Assembly (NCBI GenBank): GCA_015233155.1
Contig: JADFYG010000006.1
Coordinates: 100,786-140,687, forward strand
Direction: 5' to 3'
Length of the DNA: 39,902 bases
From: Candidatus Rifleibacteriota bacterium
Lineage (GTDB): Bacteria; Muiribacteriota; Ozemobacteria; Ozemobacterales; Ozemobacteraceae
Each line of letters starts with the position of its first letter. The stretch's first letter is position 1. Shown one piece after another: positions 6,809-14,304 of this stretch. The position numbers and the translations under genes were made by a program. A model generated the notes under the pieces. That model was not told the DNA's origin. It saw only the letters and a program-made list of their open reading frames with translations, and made no database searches.

Positions 6809-9751
6809 TTATCCCTTCAAACGGACCGTAAATCTTTCACCCTTCCGGTATATGTCCAGGATTACTCCGGTTTGAGGGGTCGCCTGATTCATTATCTGGA
6901 TGAGGTCGGTAATTTTCTTGACTGGCTGATTGTCGATTCCCATGATTAAATCTCCGGCCAAAAGTCCGGCCGTCTGAGCCTGAGCTTCCGTTTCCGTGAT
7001 AATCAATCCTTCTACACCGTTCGGAATATTGTAAGCAGCGGCAAGTTCGGGAACCAGTTCTTCTGCACCCATTCCAAGCACGTTGATGGCACCGGGTTCT
7101 ACTTCAGCTCCAACAAGCATGCCAGTAAGCGGAATTGTTGCAGGATCGGCAGGTTCAGCCGCGGCTGGCGGTTCAGGGGGTTCTGGTGTCGCGGGAGCCG
7201 GGGGAGGCTCGGGAGCTTCCGGTACATCTTTCAGAGTAACCGTAAATCGCTCGCCCTTCCTGTGGATGTTCAGTTCGACTCCCGTTTGGGGGTCAGCCTG
7301 ACTCATTACCTGAGCCAGATCAGTGACTTTTTTGACCGGCTGATTGCTGATTTCAGTAATAATATCGCCGACCAGAAGGCCCGCAGTCTGCGCTATGCCC
7401 TCAGCTTCGGTAATAACCACCCCTTCTTGACCGATAGAAATATTATGAACTCTGGCTAATTCAGGGGTCAGGTCTTCCGCTACCATGCCGAGGACGCTCA
7501 GGACTCCAGGCTCTACTTCGGGCTGGAAGCCCTGACCGTTGGCTGCAGCAGGGGCGCCAGGCGCCCGTGTTGCCATCCAGGGTGTGGCTGGAATAACCAG
7601 TTGAATCTTCTCTCCATTACGGAAAAGAGTCAGCTTGATTTCTGTGTTCGGGGCCTTGGCCTTCATTAGTGTCCAGAACATGAAATTATCTTTAATGAGC
7701 TGATCATCGACCCGCACTACAATATCACCTTTATGGAGGCCGGGAACCTTGAACTGCGGATCAATTCTGGTAATAACCGCTCCGAATGGTACTGGTGAAC
7801 CAACCTGATTCTTGATAAGGGCATTTACCGTCTGGGCTTGGATTCCCCAGCGATTCTGACCACCCATACCCGGGGCTCCCGGGGGACACCACGGATTCGG
7901 GCCAGCCACTGCAGGGTTGGCTACTGGTTGCATCCCTGGCGGACACCATGGATTTTGTCCTGCACCCCGGGGAACGGCGATCTGTCTAACATTTTGCTGA
8001 TTCCATTGGGGACCGGGTACTGTCTGGTTCGGCAAAGCGGCCAGAGGTTCGCGCTCGCCAACCTCTGGGGCATGAATATTTTCAATAAATTCAGGGAAAA
8101 TGGTTATCGCCCGGTTGATGGGCACTGAAAAACCTATTCCGCTGAACGATTGGGTGGGCGAGTAAATCGCCGTATTGATTCCAATCACTTCACCCATGGC
8201 GTTGACGAGCGGACCACCGCTTGATCCTGGGTTTATCGAGGCGTCAGTCTGGAACAGATCGGTAAAAGCGATATCTCCGATTGTTACAGAGCGTCTGGTG
8301 TTGCTCACGATTCCGAAGGTCGCGCTTTGTTGTAAACCGTATGGGCCACCGATAGCCAGAATTTTGTCTCCAACAGAGAGCGTATCTGAATTACCGATCG
8401 GGGCAGCAGTGAAGACTTCTTCCGCAGGCGGAACGATCTTTATGATCGCAAGGTCATTCTTTGGGGATTCATCAATCAGCTGGGCCGGATACGTCTTGGT
8501 CAGCTGGCCTGAAGAAATCGTGACCTTGATGTTTCTTGCACCCTTGACAACGTGAAGATTGGTGAGGACATATCCCTCATGGTGGACAATAACACCGGAG
8601 CCACCGCGGCCCTGATTTTGAGGTATTTGAACCTGTCGAGTCCAAGGGGTTGCCTGATTCTGAGGAGAGTTCGCGCCTTGCGCACCTTCTCTCATCATAA
8701 TTGTTTCGCAACTTGGGCAGTGGACCGTGAAAGTAGGTACACCTGCCTGGTGGGGTACTTTTGTTCCGCAGTTTGGACAGACTAGATACCCATCGGGGCC
8801 CATTCCCAAACCGCCTATTCGCCTTGGCTGAAAGTTCTGCGCCTGCGGTTGTATGGCAGGTTGTTGAACAGCCTGCGGTAACATTGCCGGCTGTTGAACT
8901 GCTTGTGGCTGGATTGCGGGTTGCTGAACGGCAGGCTGCTGAACCTGCTGCGCCCATGGATTTGCCTGGTCAAGTGAGGGAGGGCTGGCGCTTGGGGCGC
9001 CTTCCCGCATCATAATCGTGTTGCAATTCGGGCAGTTTACAGTGAATGATGGAACGCCTGCCTGATGAGGAACTGTCGTCCCGCAGCTGGGGCAGACAAG
9101 AAACCCGTCGGGTCCCATTCCCCAGCCACCCATTCGCCTTGGACGGAAGTTCTGTGCTTGCGGTTGTATGGCAGGTTGCTGAACAGCTTGCGGCTGCATG
9201 GCGGGTTGCTGAACAGCTTGCGGCTGCATGGCGGGTTGCTGAACAGCTTGTGGCTGCATGGCGGGTTGTTGCACAGCCTGAGGTTGTACCGCTGGCTGCT
9301 GAAAAGCCATCGGCTGCGGCTGCGCTGGCTGGGCAGGAGTTTCAATGGGGTTGGCAACAAACTGTGGACGCCATGGCGCGTTATCGCCAGGTAATGCCCC
9401 CTGGGCGTTCGGATCAGGTGCCGGACCAACATTCTGCTGGTTGGGGACAGGGTCAGTGTCGACTTCAATATTGACAACAGAGGGAGAAATTGTTTCGACA
9501 ATTTGCTTGAAGGAAAATACTCGAGGTTGTGCTAAATGAGGAGCGATATTGGGCGCGATATGCTGGCCAAAATGCTGCCGGTTATGCCAAACATCACCTG
9601 GCGGCAATTGGGAATGCACGGCCATATCTCTGGCAACCTCTCTCTGATTTTGTCGGTCCCAGAATATAACTCCGACAATGACGAAAATAATAAAAGCTAT
9701 CAACGCGGCTATGAAATTGCCGCTGACCGCATTCTTTTTGTTTTCAACCAC
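6809..9751 (-). CDS. mamE: Magnetosome serine protease MamE with two Cys-rich modules and three PDZ domains
   Basis: 980 residues from GTG 9751, placed 7 bases after an 18-base G tract that stands in for a ribosome site. Anchor at residues 12-31; Pro/Gln repeat region 149-200; Cys-rich module 219-246 (CPSC, PHQ, CPNC); a second copy of repeat plus module at 270-352 (CPNC, PHQ, CPSC); HtrA protease domain about 380-565 with His400 (TNLHVV), Asp433 (KNDLAIIKI) and Ser511 (NPGSSGGPLVN); a Pro/Trp-rich linker with two NPWCPPG motifs; PDZ1 about 635-722, PDZ2 745-845, PDZ3 875-980. MamE controls maturation of magnetite crystals and sorting of magnetosome proteins in model species. Known MamE proteins usually carry CXXCH magnetochrome motifs; here there is none, and the paired CxxC modules occupy a comparable position. 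The protein is much larger than the usual 700-770 residues. Confidence 0.9.
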   Translation of the reverse strand: MVENKKNAVSGNFIAALIAFIIFVIVGVIFWDRQNQREVARDMAVHSQLPPGDVWHNRQHFGQHIAPNIAPHLAQPRVFSFKQIVETISPSVVNIEVDTDPVPNQQNVGPAPDPNAQGALPGDNAPWRPQFVANPIETPAQPAQPQPMAFQQPAVQPQAVQQPAMQPQAVQQPAMQPQAVQQPAMQPQAVQQPAIQPQAQNFRPRRMGGWGMGPDGFLVCPSCGTTVPHQAGVPSFTVNCPNCNTIMMREGAPSASPPSLDQANPWAQQVQQPAVQQPAIQPQAVQQPAMLPQAVQQPAIQPQAQNFQPRRIGGLGMGPDGYLVCPNCGTKVPHQAGVPTFTVHCPSCETIMMREGAQGANSPQNQATPWTRQVQIPQNQGRGGSGVIVHHEGYVLTNLHVVKGARNIKVTISSGQLTKTYPAQLIDESPKNDLAIIKIVPPAEEVFTAAPIGNSDTLSVGDKILAIGGPYGLQQSATFGIVSNTRRSVTIGDIAFTDLFQTDASINPGSSGGPLVNAMGEVIGINTAIYSPTQSFSGIGFSVPINRAITIFPEFIENIHAPEVGEREPLAALPNQTVPGPQWNQQNVRQIAVPRGAGQNPWCPPGMQPVANPAVAGPNPWCPPGAPGMGGQNRWGIQAQTVNALIKNQVGSPVPFGAVITRIDPQFKVPGLHKGDIVVRVDDQLIKDNFMFWTLMKAKAPNTEIKLTLFRNGEKIQLVIPATPWMATRAPGAPAAANGQGFQPEVEPGVLSVLGMVAEDLTPELARVHNISIGQEGVVITEAEGIAQTAGLLVGDIITEISNQPVKKVTDLAQVMSQADPQTGVELNIHRKGERFTVTLKDVPEAPEPPPAPATPEPPEPPAAAEPADPATIPLTGMLVGAEVEPGAINVLGMGAEELVPELAAAYNIPNGVEGLIITETEAQAQTAGLLAGDLIMGIDNQPVKKITDLIQIMNQATPQTGVILDIYRKGERFTVRLKG
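8696..8782 (-). other. Cys-rich (zinc-ribbon-like) module 2 of mamE
   Basis: Residues 324-352 of MamE: CPNCGTKVPHQAGVPTFTV, followed by HCPSCETIMM. Two CxxC pairs about 16 residues apart plus a central His suggest a tetrahedral metal site (Zn or Fe). It is nearly identical to module 1 at 9014-9097, evidence of internal duplication. Confidence 0.7.
9014..9097 (-). other. Cys-rich (zinc-ribbon-like) module 1 of mamE
   Basis: Residues 219-246 of MamE: VCPSCGTTVPHQAGVPSFTV, followed by NCPNCNTIMM. It has the same spacing as module 2. Similar CP-CG-PH-GVP-CP-C motifs occur, as far as I recall, in small proteins of anaerobes; the ligand here is unknown. Confidence 0.7.
9152..9307 (-). repeat. 30-base tandem repeat within mamE (10-residue unit AVQQPAMQPQ)
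   Basis: About four near-identical copies of a 30-base unit encode AVQQPAMQPQ; several units match exactly at the DNA level. The unit is a multiple of three, so copy-number change keeps the frame. A second, shorter array of the same peptide unit lies before Cys-rich module 2 (about 8840-8945). The repeats form a flexible Pro/Gln spacer between the membrane anchor and the Cys-rich modules. Confidence 0.85.
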
Positions 9752-9758
9752 AGTGGTA

Positions 9759-9776
9759 CCCCCCCCCCCCCCCCCC
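9759..9776 (-). promoter_or_regulatory. G18 homopolymer at the mamE ribosome-binding position
   Basis: Eighteen consecutive C on the plus strand, that is G18 in the mamE mRNA, ending 7 bases (TACCACT) before the GTG start codon. No other Shine-Dalgarno-like sequence lies nearby, so the tract must serve as, or replace, the ribosome site. Homopolymers of this length slip during replication, which would change spacing and accessibility. An assembly error in the exact count is possible. Confidence 0.7.
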
Positions 9777-9849
9777 TAAAAATGGTGTACAAAAGAGTCA
9801 GTCCATGACGTGGGGTATTGAACGAAAAAAAAGTTAACTTAACTGCGCA

Positions 9850-10047
9850 TCACTCCTCTTTTTCATCCGACTCCTGTTTTGAACCCCTGAGAAGAATTCT
9901 CCCGCCGGTGATGATAAACACGGTACCGAGAACGGTCAGAGAGAGTGCGACAAGGCCTTTGATGATTTCAACAAGAAACCACCACCAGATGTACATACCC
10001 ATTAGACCTAAGACAAGAAAAATGAGCCCGACAAGAATAAATACCAT
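9850..10047 (-). CDS. mamI: Small two-helix magnetosome membrane protein MamI
   Basis: 65 residues from ATG 10047, preceded by AAAGGAGAAAG. Two membrane segments (about residues 2-18 and 30-50) flank a short loop with IWWWFLVEIIKG; the C-terminus is charged (RGSKQESDEKEE). Size, two-helix topology and the WWW motif followed by E and K/R-G match MamI, which in model magnetotactic bacteria is needed for magnetosome membrane formation. It lies between mamQ and mamE. The tail is more acidic than I would expect for MamI. No other family of this size with a WWW loop comes to mind. Confidence 0.8.
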   Translation of the reverse strand: MVFILVGLIFLVLGLMGMYIWWWFLVEIIKGLVALSLTVLGTVFIITGGRILLRGSKQESDEKEE

Positions 10048-10172
10048 TATCTTTCTCCTTTAAGAGTCTGACACCGAAATACCAAGTTTTGTTGCTAAAC
10101 CCCCGGATTGTTTGTAAAACAACCTTGTACACAGATTAAACATAACCGATCGTATTATGCCATATTCTTCTA

Positions 10173-10874
10173 TCATTTGTCAGAAGATTGAATTTTTCCG
10201 TCTGGTGAATCCAGGCCCATGTAATCGACCGCTTTTAAACCGAACAATTTTCCATATATGTTGCCAGGGAAAACCGACAGGAGCTGATTAAAATCTTCAG
10301 CAGCATTGTTATATTTTTCCTTGGCAGCTGCAATTCTATTTTCAGACCCGATCAACCCCGCTATTAAAACCTGGGTGGATTGCATGGCCTTGAGTTTCGG
10401 ATACTGCTCGGCAAGGGCCATTAATCCAGCCAGCGGTTTGTCCAGCTCTTTTGCCGCAGAGCCAGATGCAACGCCGGCAAGTTTAGCCGCACCGAGAGAT
10501 TCGCGGGCAGTCGAAACAAAATTGAACATCTTTTCTTCGTAGTTGGAATATTTTTCAACTAAGCGGCCAATATTGGGCAACAAATTATCTCTTCTCCGTA
10601 ATTCTTTTTCAAGGTCCGCCTTCCGAACTGCAACAACCGTTGCGCAATCCTTAAAGCGGTTAAAATGAACAATACCTAACAGTGGAAGTGCCAATACCAG
10701 GATAATGAGGACAACCGAAATAACCAAAGTACGTGGATCCGCAAAACGCTTTAGACTCCAGTCCCTTATGCTCCATTTATATTTTTGAACTAATACGAGA
10801 GAATTAGAAGTATTTGAGATCAGCTCTAATTCCTTAGCATAAATCTTTTTTATTACTCCACCGATACGGCTCAT
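10173..10874 (-). CDS. mamQ: LemA-family magnetosome protein MamQ (first copy)
   Basis: 233 residues from ATG 10874; the ribosome site is weak. An unusually long cytoplasmic N-terminus (about 50 residues) precedes one membrane segment (about 50-70) and the LemA domain: KADLEKELRRRDNLLPNIGR, LAGLMALAEQYPKLKAMQS, ENRIAAAKEKYNNAAEDFNQ, and the C-terminal FPGNIYGKLFGLKAVDYMGL. These are standard LemA landmarks. MamQ is required for magnetosome membrane biogenesis in model strains; its biochemical activity is unknown. The paralogue at 1223-1798 has a shorter N-terminus, so the two copies may act at different places or times. Downstream, 125 bases separate it from mamI, and 147 bases upstream lie between it and mamA. 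Confidence 0.88.
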   Translation of the reverse strand: MSRIGGVIKKIYAKELELISNTSNSLVLVQKYKWSIRDWSLKRFADPRTLVISVVLIILVLALPLLGIVHFNRFKDCATVVAVRKADLEKELRRRDNLLPNIGRLVEKYSNYEEKMFNFVSTARESLGAAKLAGVASGSAAKELDKPLAGLMALAEQYPKLKAMQSTQVLIAGLIGSENRIAAAKEKYNNAAEDFNQLLSVFPGNIYGKLFGLKAVDYMGLDSPDGKIQSSDK

Positions 10875-11021
10875 TTACAAATCAATCCGACTACATGATT
10901 CCTTAGTGATATGGAAGGAATATTGAGTTCTGTTCATCGAACAAGTTCAGCGAATCAAGGACACGAAGCATCGCGCCTCTACGTCACTAAATTCCGCTTG
11001 AACAAATTCAGTCGACATTAC

Positions 11022-11636
11022 TTATTCGGCTTCTTCGTATTCAACGGCTTTTTTAAATGCTTCTACGGCTTTCTCATGCTGATTGGAACCATCATAGACG
11101 AGGCCAAGACGATAATAATATTTGGAAACGTGTGGCTCAAGTCTGATGGCTTCCAGGAGGGATGCTATTGCCTGGTCGTGATCTTGTTTCTTGTCGTGAA
11201 TCAGACTCATTCGATAGTGGAGGTCAGCCAGGTCGGGCTGAAGTTTCAGGGCTTGATTATAGGCTTCAATAGCTTTATCAATGGCTTCCTCTTTTTCATA
11301 AATCCTTCCAAGATACTGATAAGCATCAACATTATTCTTGTCGAGCTTCAGTACTTTATTGAAGGAACTCATGGCTTCATCAGCCATGCGGCTGCGAAAA
11401 TAAGCAACTCCCAGCTGAAAATGAGCATCGGTTCTTTTGGGTTTAAGACTGATCGCTTTTTTCAGAACTGCAATCGCTTCTCCAAATTTGCCGTTCGAAA
11501 GATTATCAATACCCTCTTCGTAATGAATCTTGAACATATCATCAGAGCTAAGGCTGAAGACTTCTTCAACCTTATCAAAAAACTTGCCAATATAGATGCC
11601 AAACATGTAAAGGGATTCCCCGAGTTTTCCAGCCAT
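11022..11636 (-). CDS. mamA: TPR-repeat magnetosome scaffold protein MamA
   Basis: 204 residues from ATG 11636 with an excellent ribosome site (AGGAGG, 7 bases upstream). After an N-terminal helix (MAGKLGESLYMFGIYIGKFF) come about five TPR units, for example AIAVLKKAISLKPKRTDAHF, AMSSFNKVLKLDKNNVDAYQ, AIEAYNQALKLQPDLADLHY, AIASLLEAIRLEPHVSKYYY and AVEAFKKAVEYEEAE. Length and TPR count match MamA, a soluble protein of about 217 residues that self-assembles on the cytoplasmic face of magnetosomes and acts in vesicle activation. There is no signal peptide or membrane helix, as expected. A strong promoter candidate lies about 150 bases upstream, so mamA may open its own transcript. TPR proteins are common, but position between mamP and mamQ makes MamA the best call. 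Confidence 0.85.
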   Translation of the reverse strand: MAGKLGESLYMFGIYIGKFFDKVEEVFSLSSDDMFKIHYEEGIDNLSNGKFGEAIAVLKKAISLKPKRTDAHFQLGVAYFRSRMADEAMSSFNKVLKLDKNNVDAYQYLGRIYEKEEAIDKAIEAYNQALKLQPDLADLHYRMSLIHDKKQDHDQAIASLLEAIRLEPHVSKYYYRLGLVYDGSNQHEKAVEAFKKAVEYEEAE

Positions 11637-11930
11637 TGACCAACCTCCTGCTCCAAATTTACCTTGCAGTCCCTCGAAAATCGCCTCTTGTGCTCTTCAT
11701 TACTTTTTCCTTATAAAAGAGCTTGCGATAAAAACCAGCCATACATCAATTTATGTAGATATTATATCCGCAAAATTGACCGTGAAGTCTACTGAGATGT
11801 TAAGCAATTGTCAAGAAAAACGCATGATCCACTGAGAACACATGTTTAATATAACATTGAAACAATTCTAAATATTTTCTTTATCCATCAGGTTTTGAAC
11901 ATTCTGTTTAAAGACAAGATATTCAATTGG
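11637..11930. other. 294-base AT-rich spacer between mamP and mamA
   Basis: AT-rich sequence without a credible reading frame. It contains the best promoter-like sequence of the window (11786-11814, reading towards mamA) and a perfect TATAAT on the same strand at 11761-11766. No intrinsic terminator for mamP is visible. Confidence 0.5.
11786..11814 (-). promoter_or_regulatory. Sigma-70-type promoter for mamA
   Basis: On the minus strand TTGACA (11809-11814) is followed after 17 bases by TAGACT (11786-11791), a perfect -35 and a 4/6 -10 at ideal spacing. A second -10-like TATAAT lies 20 bases downstream. The start codon of mamA is about 150 bases further on. Confidence 0.55.
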
Positions 11931-12896
11931 TTACTTTATTACGTGACAGGCCTGACAGGGCCCCCTGTCTTCATGCGGATTCTTAGCTCCGGCTGTGATT
12001 GGAAGTGGCTGCAAGATTACATCATCCGGGTCGGGTTGTATCTCAGCATTGATCACAGCGCGTACAAGGTGGCAGTCGGTACAGGCACCACGATGTGGAT
12101 GAGGCCTTGCTTCGCCCGGCTTGATCATTGGCGCGGATTCAACCTGTGCAAAGCCGAGGCCGTCACTGGCTTTGACCTCGAACGTCATTTCTTTGCCGCT
12201 GCGCCACACCTTCACCTTTGCCGAGGTATTTCCTTTTATAACCTGGGTTGCATCTTTAAACTGCCGCAGATTTTCTACCCTCATGCCGTCTACGGCGAGG
12301 ATTACATCGCCCCCCATCATTCCACTGACGAGAGAATTCAGTGTAACCTCTCCGATGATAAGACCAACCAGATCCATGGGGTAGTTCAGTTGCTGTTTTA
12401 ATTCCGCGGTCAGATCCATGATGTCGGCGCCCTGCCAATGGGCCTCATAAAATTTGAGGCTATTAACCAGTTCCTGGTTCAGGCCTGTCTGCTGTTTTAG
12501 CAGAAGTTCTTCCTGTGTATTACTGGGCGGAGCGGCTTGCGGAGTAGCCGTTTGCAAAGCAACGTTCCTGAAATTATTTTGCACGAAGGGACCCTTCTGA
12601 ATAAGCGACCTGAGTGGCTTCGGCGGAATCAAATTTTGTCCACCGGACTGAACAGGCAGCTGGGGAAAAGCCTGTCTGGTGTTAATCTGATTTTGCGCTA
12701 TATTACCCGGAACTGGCACCACGCCAGCAACACCGCCGGACAATCCCGTCTGCGGGGAGAGGCTGATGGCCTTCTGAGAAGTTGTGACAGACCGGGGATG
12801 GCGACCAAAAGGGTAATCCGTCAGCGCGGCTAATACAATGCCGGCAAGAAATGCAGCCCCAATGAGTACCAGTATTATTTCAGATTTGGATTTTAT
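11931..12896 (-). CDS. mamP: Magnetochrome PDZ protein MamP with an apparent non-standard start
   Basis: The frame ends with two magnetochrome motifs, PHPHRGACTDCH and NPHEDRGPCQACH, each with a CXXCH c-type haem site (Cys272-His276 and Cys314-His318 if counted from 12896), preceded by a PDZ domain (about 156-246) with MMGGDVILAVDGMRV. This order, anchor-PDZ-two magnetochromes, is that of MamP, a periplasmic iron oxidase that helps set the Fe(II)/Fe(III) balance for magnetite. A clear membrane anchor (ILVLIGAAFLAGIVLAAL) is encoded between 12896 and about 12830, but no ATG, GTG or TTG precedes it in frame; the best-placed codon is ATA 12896, 6-7 bases after AGAGAGGG. The first standard codon is TTG 12743, which would drop the anchor and any export signal. 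I prefer 12896; a sequencing error at that codon is possible. Confidence 0.88.
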   Translation of the reverse strand: MKSKSEIILVLIGAAFLAGIVLAALTDYPFGRHPRSVTTSQKAISLSPQTGLSGGVAGVVPVPGNIAQNQINTRQAFPQLPVQSGGQNLIPPKPLRSLIQKGPFVQNNFRNVALQTATPQAAPPSNTQEELLLKQQTGLNQELVNSLKFYEAHWQGADIMDLTAELKQQLNYPMDLVGLIIGEVTLNSLVSGMMGGDVILAVDGMRVENLRQFKDATQVIKGNTSAKVKVWRSGKEMTFEVKASDGLGFAQVESAPMIKPGEARPHPHRGACTDCHLVRAVINAEIQPDPDDVILQPLPITAGAKNPHEDRGPCQACHVIK

Positions 12897-12969
12897 GGTT
12901 GTACCCTCTCTTCAGAAATACAATTCCGAAAGAATCCGACTAACAGTTTCCGGGAAAAGAATAGCCCAA

Positions 12970-12998
12970 ATGCTATCAGCAAGATTCATTAAAGACAA
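12970..12998 (-). promoter_or_regulatory. Weak promoter candidate for mamP
   Basis: Minus strand TTGTCT (12993-12998), 17-base spacer, TAGCAT (12970-12975); each box matches the sigma-70 consensus in four of six bases. It is placed about 75 bases before the proposed start of mamP. Confidence 0.3.
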
Positions 12999-13042
12999 GT
13001 TTTTTGTTACCCGACCAGGGCAAACGCACTAAAAGTTCTGTG

Positions 13043-13069
13043 GTAGGGCGTGACCGCCGAAGGTGTGAA
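13043..13069 (+). repeat. Degenerate REP-type element
   Basis: Begins GTAGGGCGTGACCGCCG, matching the GTAG head, first arm and loop of the copies at 17726 and 28380, but the second arm no longer pairs. Orientation is opposite to the other copies. Confidence 0.45.
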
Positions 13070-13116
13070 AAAATGACCCTTCGACAAAATCAGGGTAGCA
13101 TTATTTATGAAAACAA

Positions 13117-13186
13117 GGTCGGGGAAGTTCGCGGAGGGACAGTAGCGAGACAGCGAAGCGTTGTCCTGGAGCGAATTTCCCCGACC
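13117..13186. repeat. 70-base imperfect hairpin between mamK and mamP
   Basis: Arms at 13117-13132 and 13171-13186 match over 16 bases with one G-T wobble (begin GGTCGGGGAA, end TTCCCCGACC); inside, GGACA and TGTCC form a second short stem. Read leftward it is followed by TTGTTTTCATAAA, a weak U-rich tail. It could be a terminator or attenuator after mamK, or a small non-autonomous repeat. Function unknown. Confidence 0.6.
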
Positions 13187-13293
13187 GGAATTATCAGAGT
13201 ATATTTTTTCACCCCTTCGCCCTGCCAGCCCATAGTCACTCATCTGGAACCGTGTCATTGGCCAATTACTGATTTACAATGCGTTTGCCTTGA

Positions 13294-14304
13294 TCAGTCG
13301 ATACTGTCCCACATGGATTCGGGGACCTCTAATACCATTTTCAGGCATCCGTTGCAGCCGCAGAATTCAGCGTCATGCACGCATGTGGCCTTCCCGCCGC
13401 CATATACTTTCAGACTTTTTTCTATCGCGAAATCTATTCCCCTGAGCCTTGATCCACCACCTGCGACAATGATATTGTTCCTGAGTTTTGCCTGAAATTC
13501 GGGGTCAAATGATGCAACCAGCTTTTGAATCGATTCACAAATGGCATCTGTCAAAGCAAGACAAGATTCATGAATTACATCGGTTAAATCGTAATCTTTC
13601 GGAATTCCAGCTTCGGTAAGGGTTACGATAATCGGATCGGATGCCCTGTCAACAAAACCATATTTCTCTTTTATATTCGTGATTATTCTTTTAGACAATT
13701 GTACACTCGGATATCTTGAAAGGATTTTAGACTCCAGAAGCCCGTCAAGATAATTTCCGGCCTTAGGTATGGAAATCTGATCCTCCTCTGTTGGCAACGA
13801 ACCATGAATACGACATAGGTCCGATGTCCCTGCCCCGATATCAACAATGAGAGTCTCATCGAATTTATCAAGGGAATAGCCAACTGCAAAGGGCTCTGAA
13901 ACAATTAAAATCTTGTCAATAAATGACTTCGTAACATCTATGATCGCTTTCTTGTTCTTCAGATTGGCCTGTGCCGGAACTCCAATGGCCGCGTAAATTT
14001 TATCAGCCGGTTTTTTATCGGGAATCGACTCAGCTACCAGATGCTTCAAAATCAGCCCTGTCGATTCAAGTGCTCTGTCAACATCTGCAATAATTCCCTC
14101 TGACAGTGGCCAGATAATATTCAGTCCCAGTCGATTGTCCAATGCTTCATCGCCCAGAAGGTATGGTCGATTGCCAAACCGCTTTGACGAAATAAGGTCC
14201 TTGGGGAATCCCACGCACGAACGAGTGGTCAGCCGTTTCCCCGTTGAGGTCGAAATACTCGTTCTGGAAGTCCCGAGATCAATTCCGAGGTAATAAATCG
14301 TCAT
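13294..14304 (-). CDS. mamK: Actin-like magnetosome filament protein MamK
   Basis: 336 residues from ATG 14304, which overlaps the TGA stop of the preceding gene (ATGA). Actin-fold signatures: phosphate loop 1 GIDLGTSRTSIS (7-18), catalytic-region VSEPFAVGYSLDKF (135-148), phosphate loop 2 VDIGAGTSDLC (154-164) and adenosine motif VAGGGSRLRGI (280-290). Long stretches follow known MamK closely (VGFPKDLI, GDEALDNR, AAIGVPAQA, KAGNYLDGLLESKILSRYP, NIIVAGGGSR), and the length is near the 347 residues of the model protein. MamK polymerises into cytoplasmic filaments that line magnetosomes up in chains. A cluster of Cys (CVHDAEFCGCNGC, 308-320) near the C-terminus is richer than I recall for MamK. 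Coupling to the coiled-coil gene upstream points to a partner protein. Identification is firm. Confidence 0.95.
   Translation of the reverse strand: MTIYYLGIDLGTSRTSISTSTGKRLTTRSCVGFPKDLISSKRFGNRPYLLGDEALDNRLGLNIIWPLSEGIIADVDRALESTGLILKHLVAESIPDKKPADKIYAAIGVPAQANLKNKKAIIDVTKSFIDKILIVSEPFAVGYSLDKFDETLIVDIGAGTSDLCRIHGSLPTEEDQISIPKAGNYLDGLLESKILSRYPSVQLSKRIITNIKEKYGFVDRASDPIIVTLTEAGIPKDYDLTDVIHESCLALTDAICESIQKLVASFDPEFQAKLRNNIIVAGGGSRLRGIDFAIEKSLKVYGGGKATCVHDAEFCGCNGCLKMVLEVPESMWDSID

Larger units (their letters stand above)
12897..13293. other. 397-base spacer between mamK and mamP
   Basis: No credible gene. It holds a 70-base hairpin (13117-13186), a degenerate REP copy (13043-13069) and a weak promoter candidate for mamP (12970-12998). 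The length and structure suggest that mamP is expressed separately from the feoB-mamK transcript. Confidence 0.5.

Noticed and set aside
8696..9097. Haem-binding magnetochrome motifs in mamE
   Set aside because: The Cys pairs are CxxC without a following His; no CXXCH exists in the protein.
8577..9501. Several long alternative frames over mamE on both strands
   Set aside because: They follow from the low-complexity tandem repeats, which keep all frames open; only the mamE frame encodes recognisable domains.
10911..11639. Long plus-strand open frame opposite mamA
   Set aside because: It is the antisense shadow of a clear TPR gene; its composition (Phe- and Ile-rich) fits antisense of Lys/Glu-rich repeats, and it has no homology I recognise.
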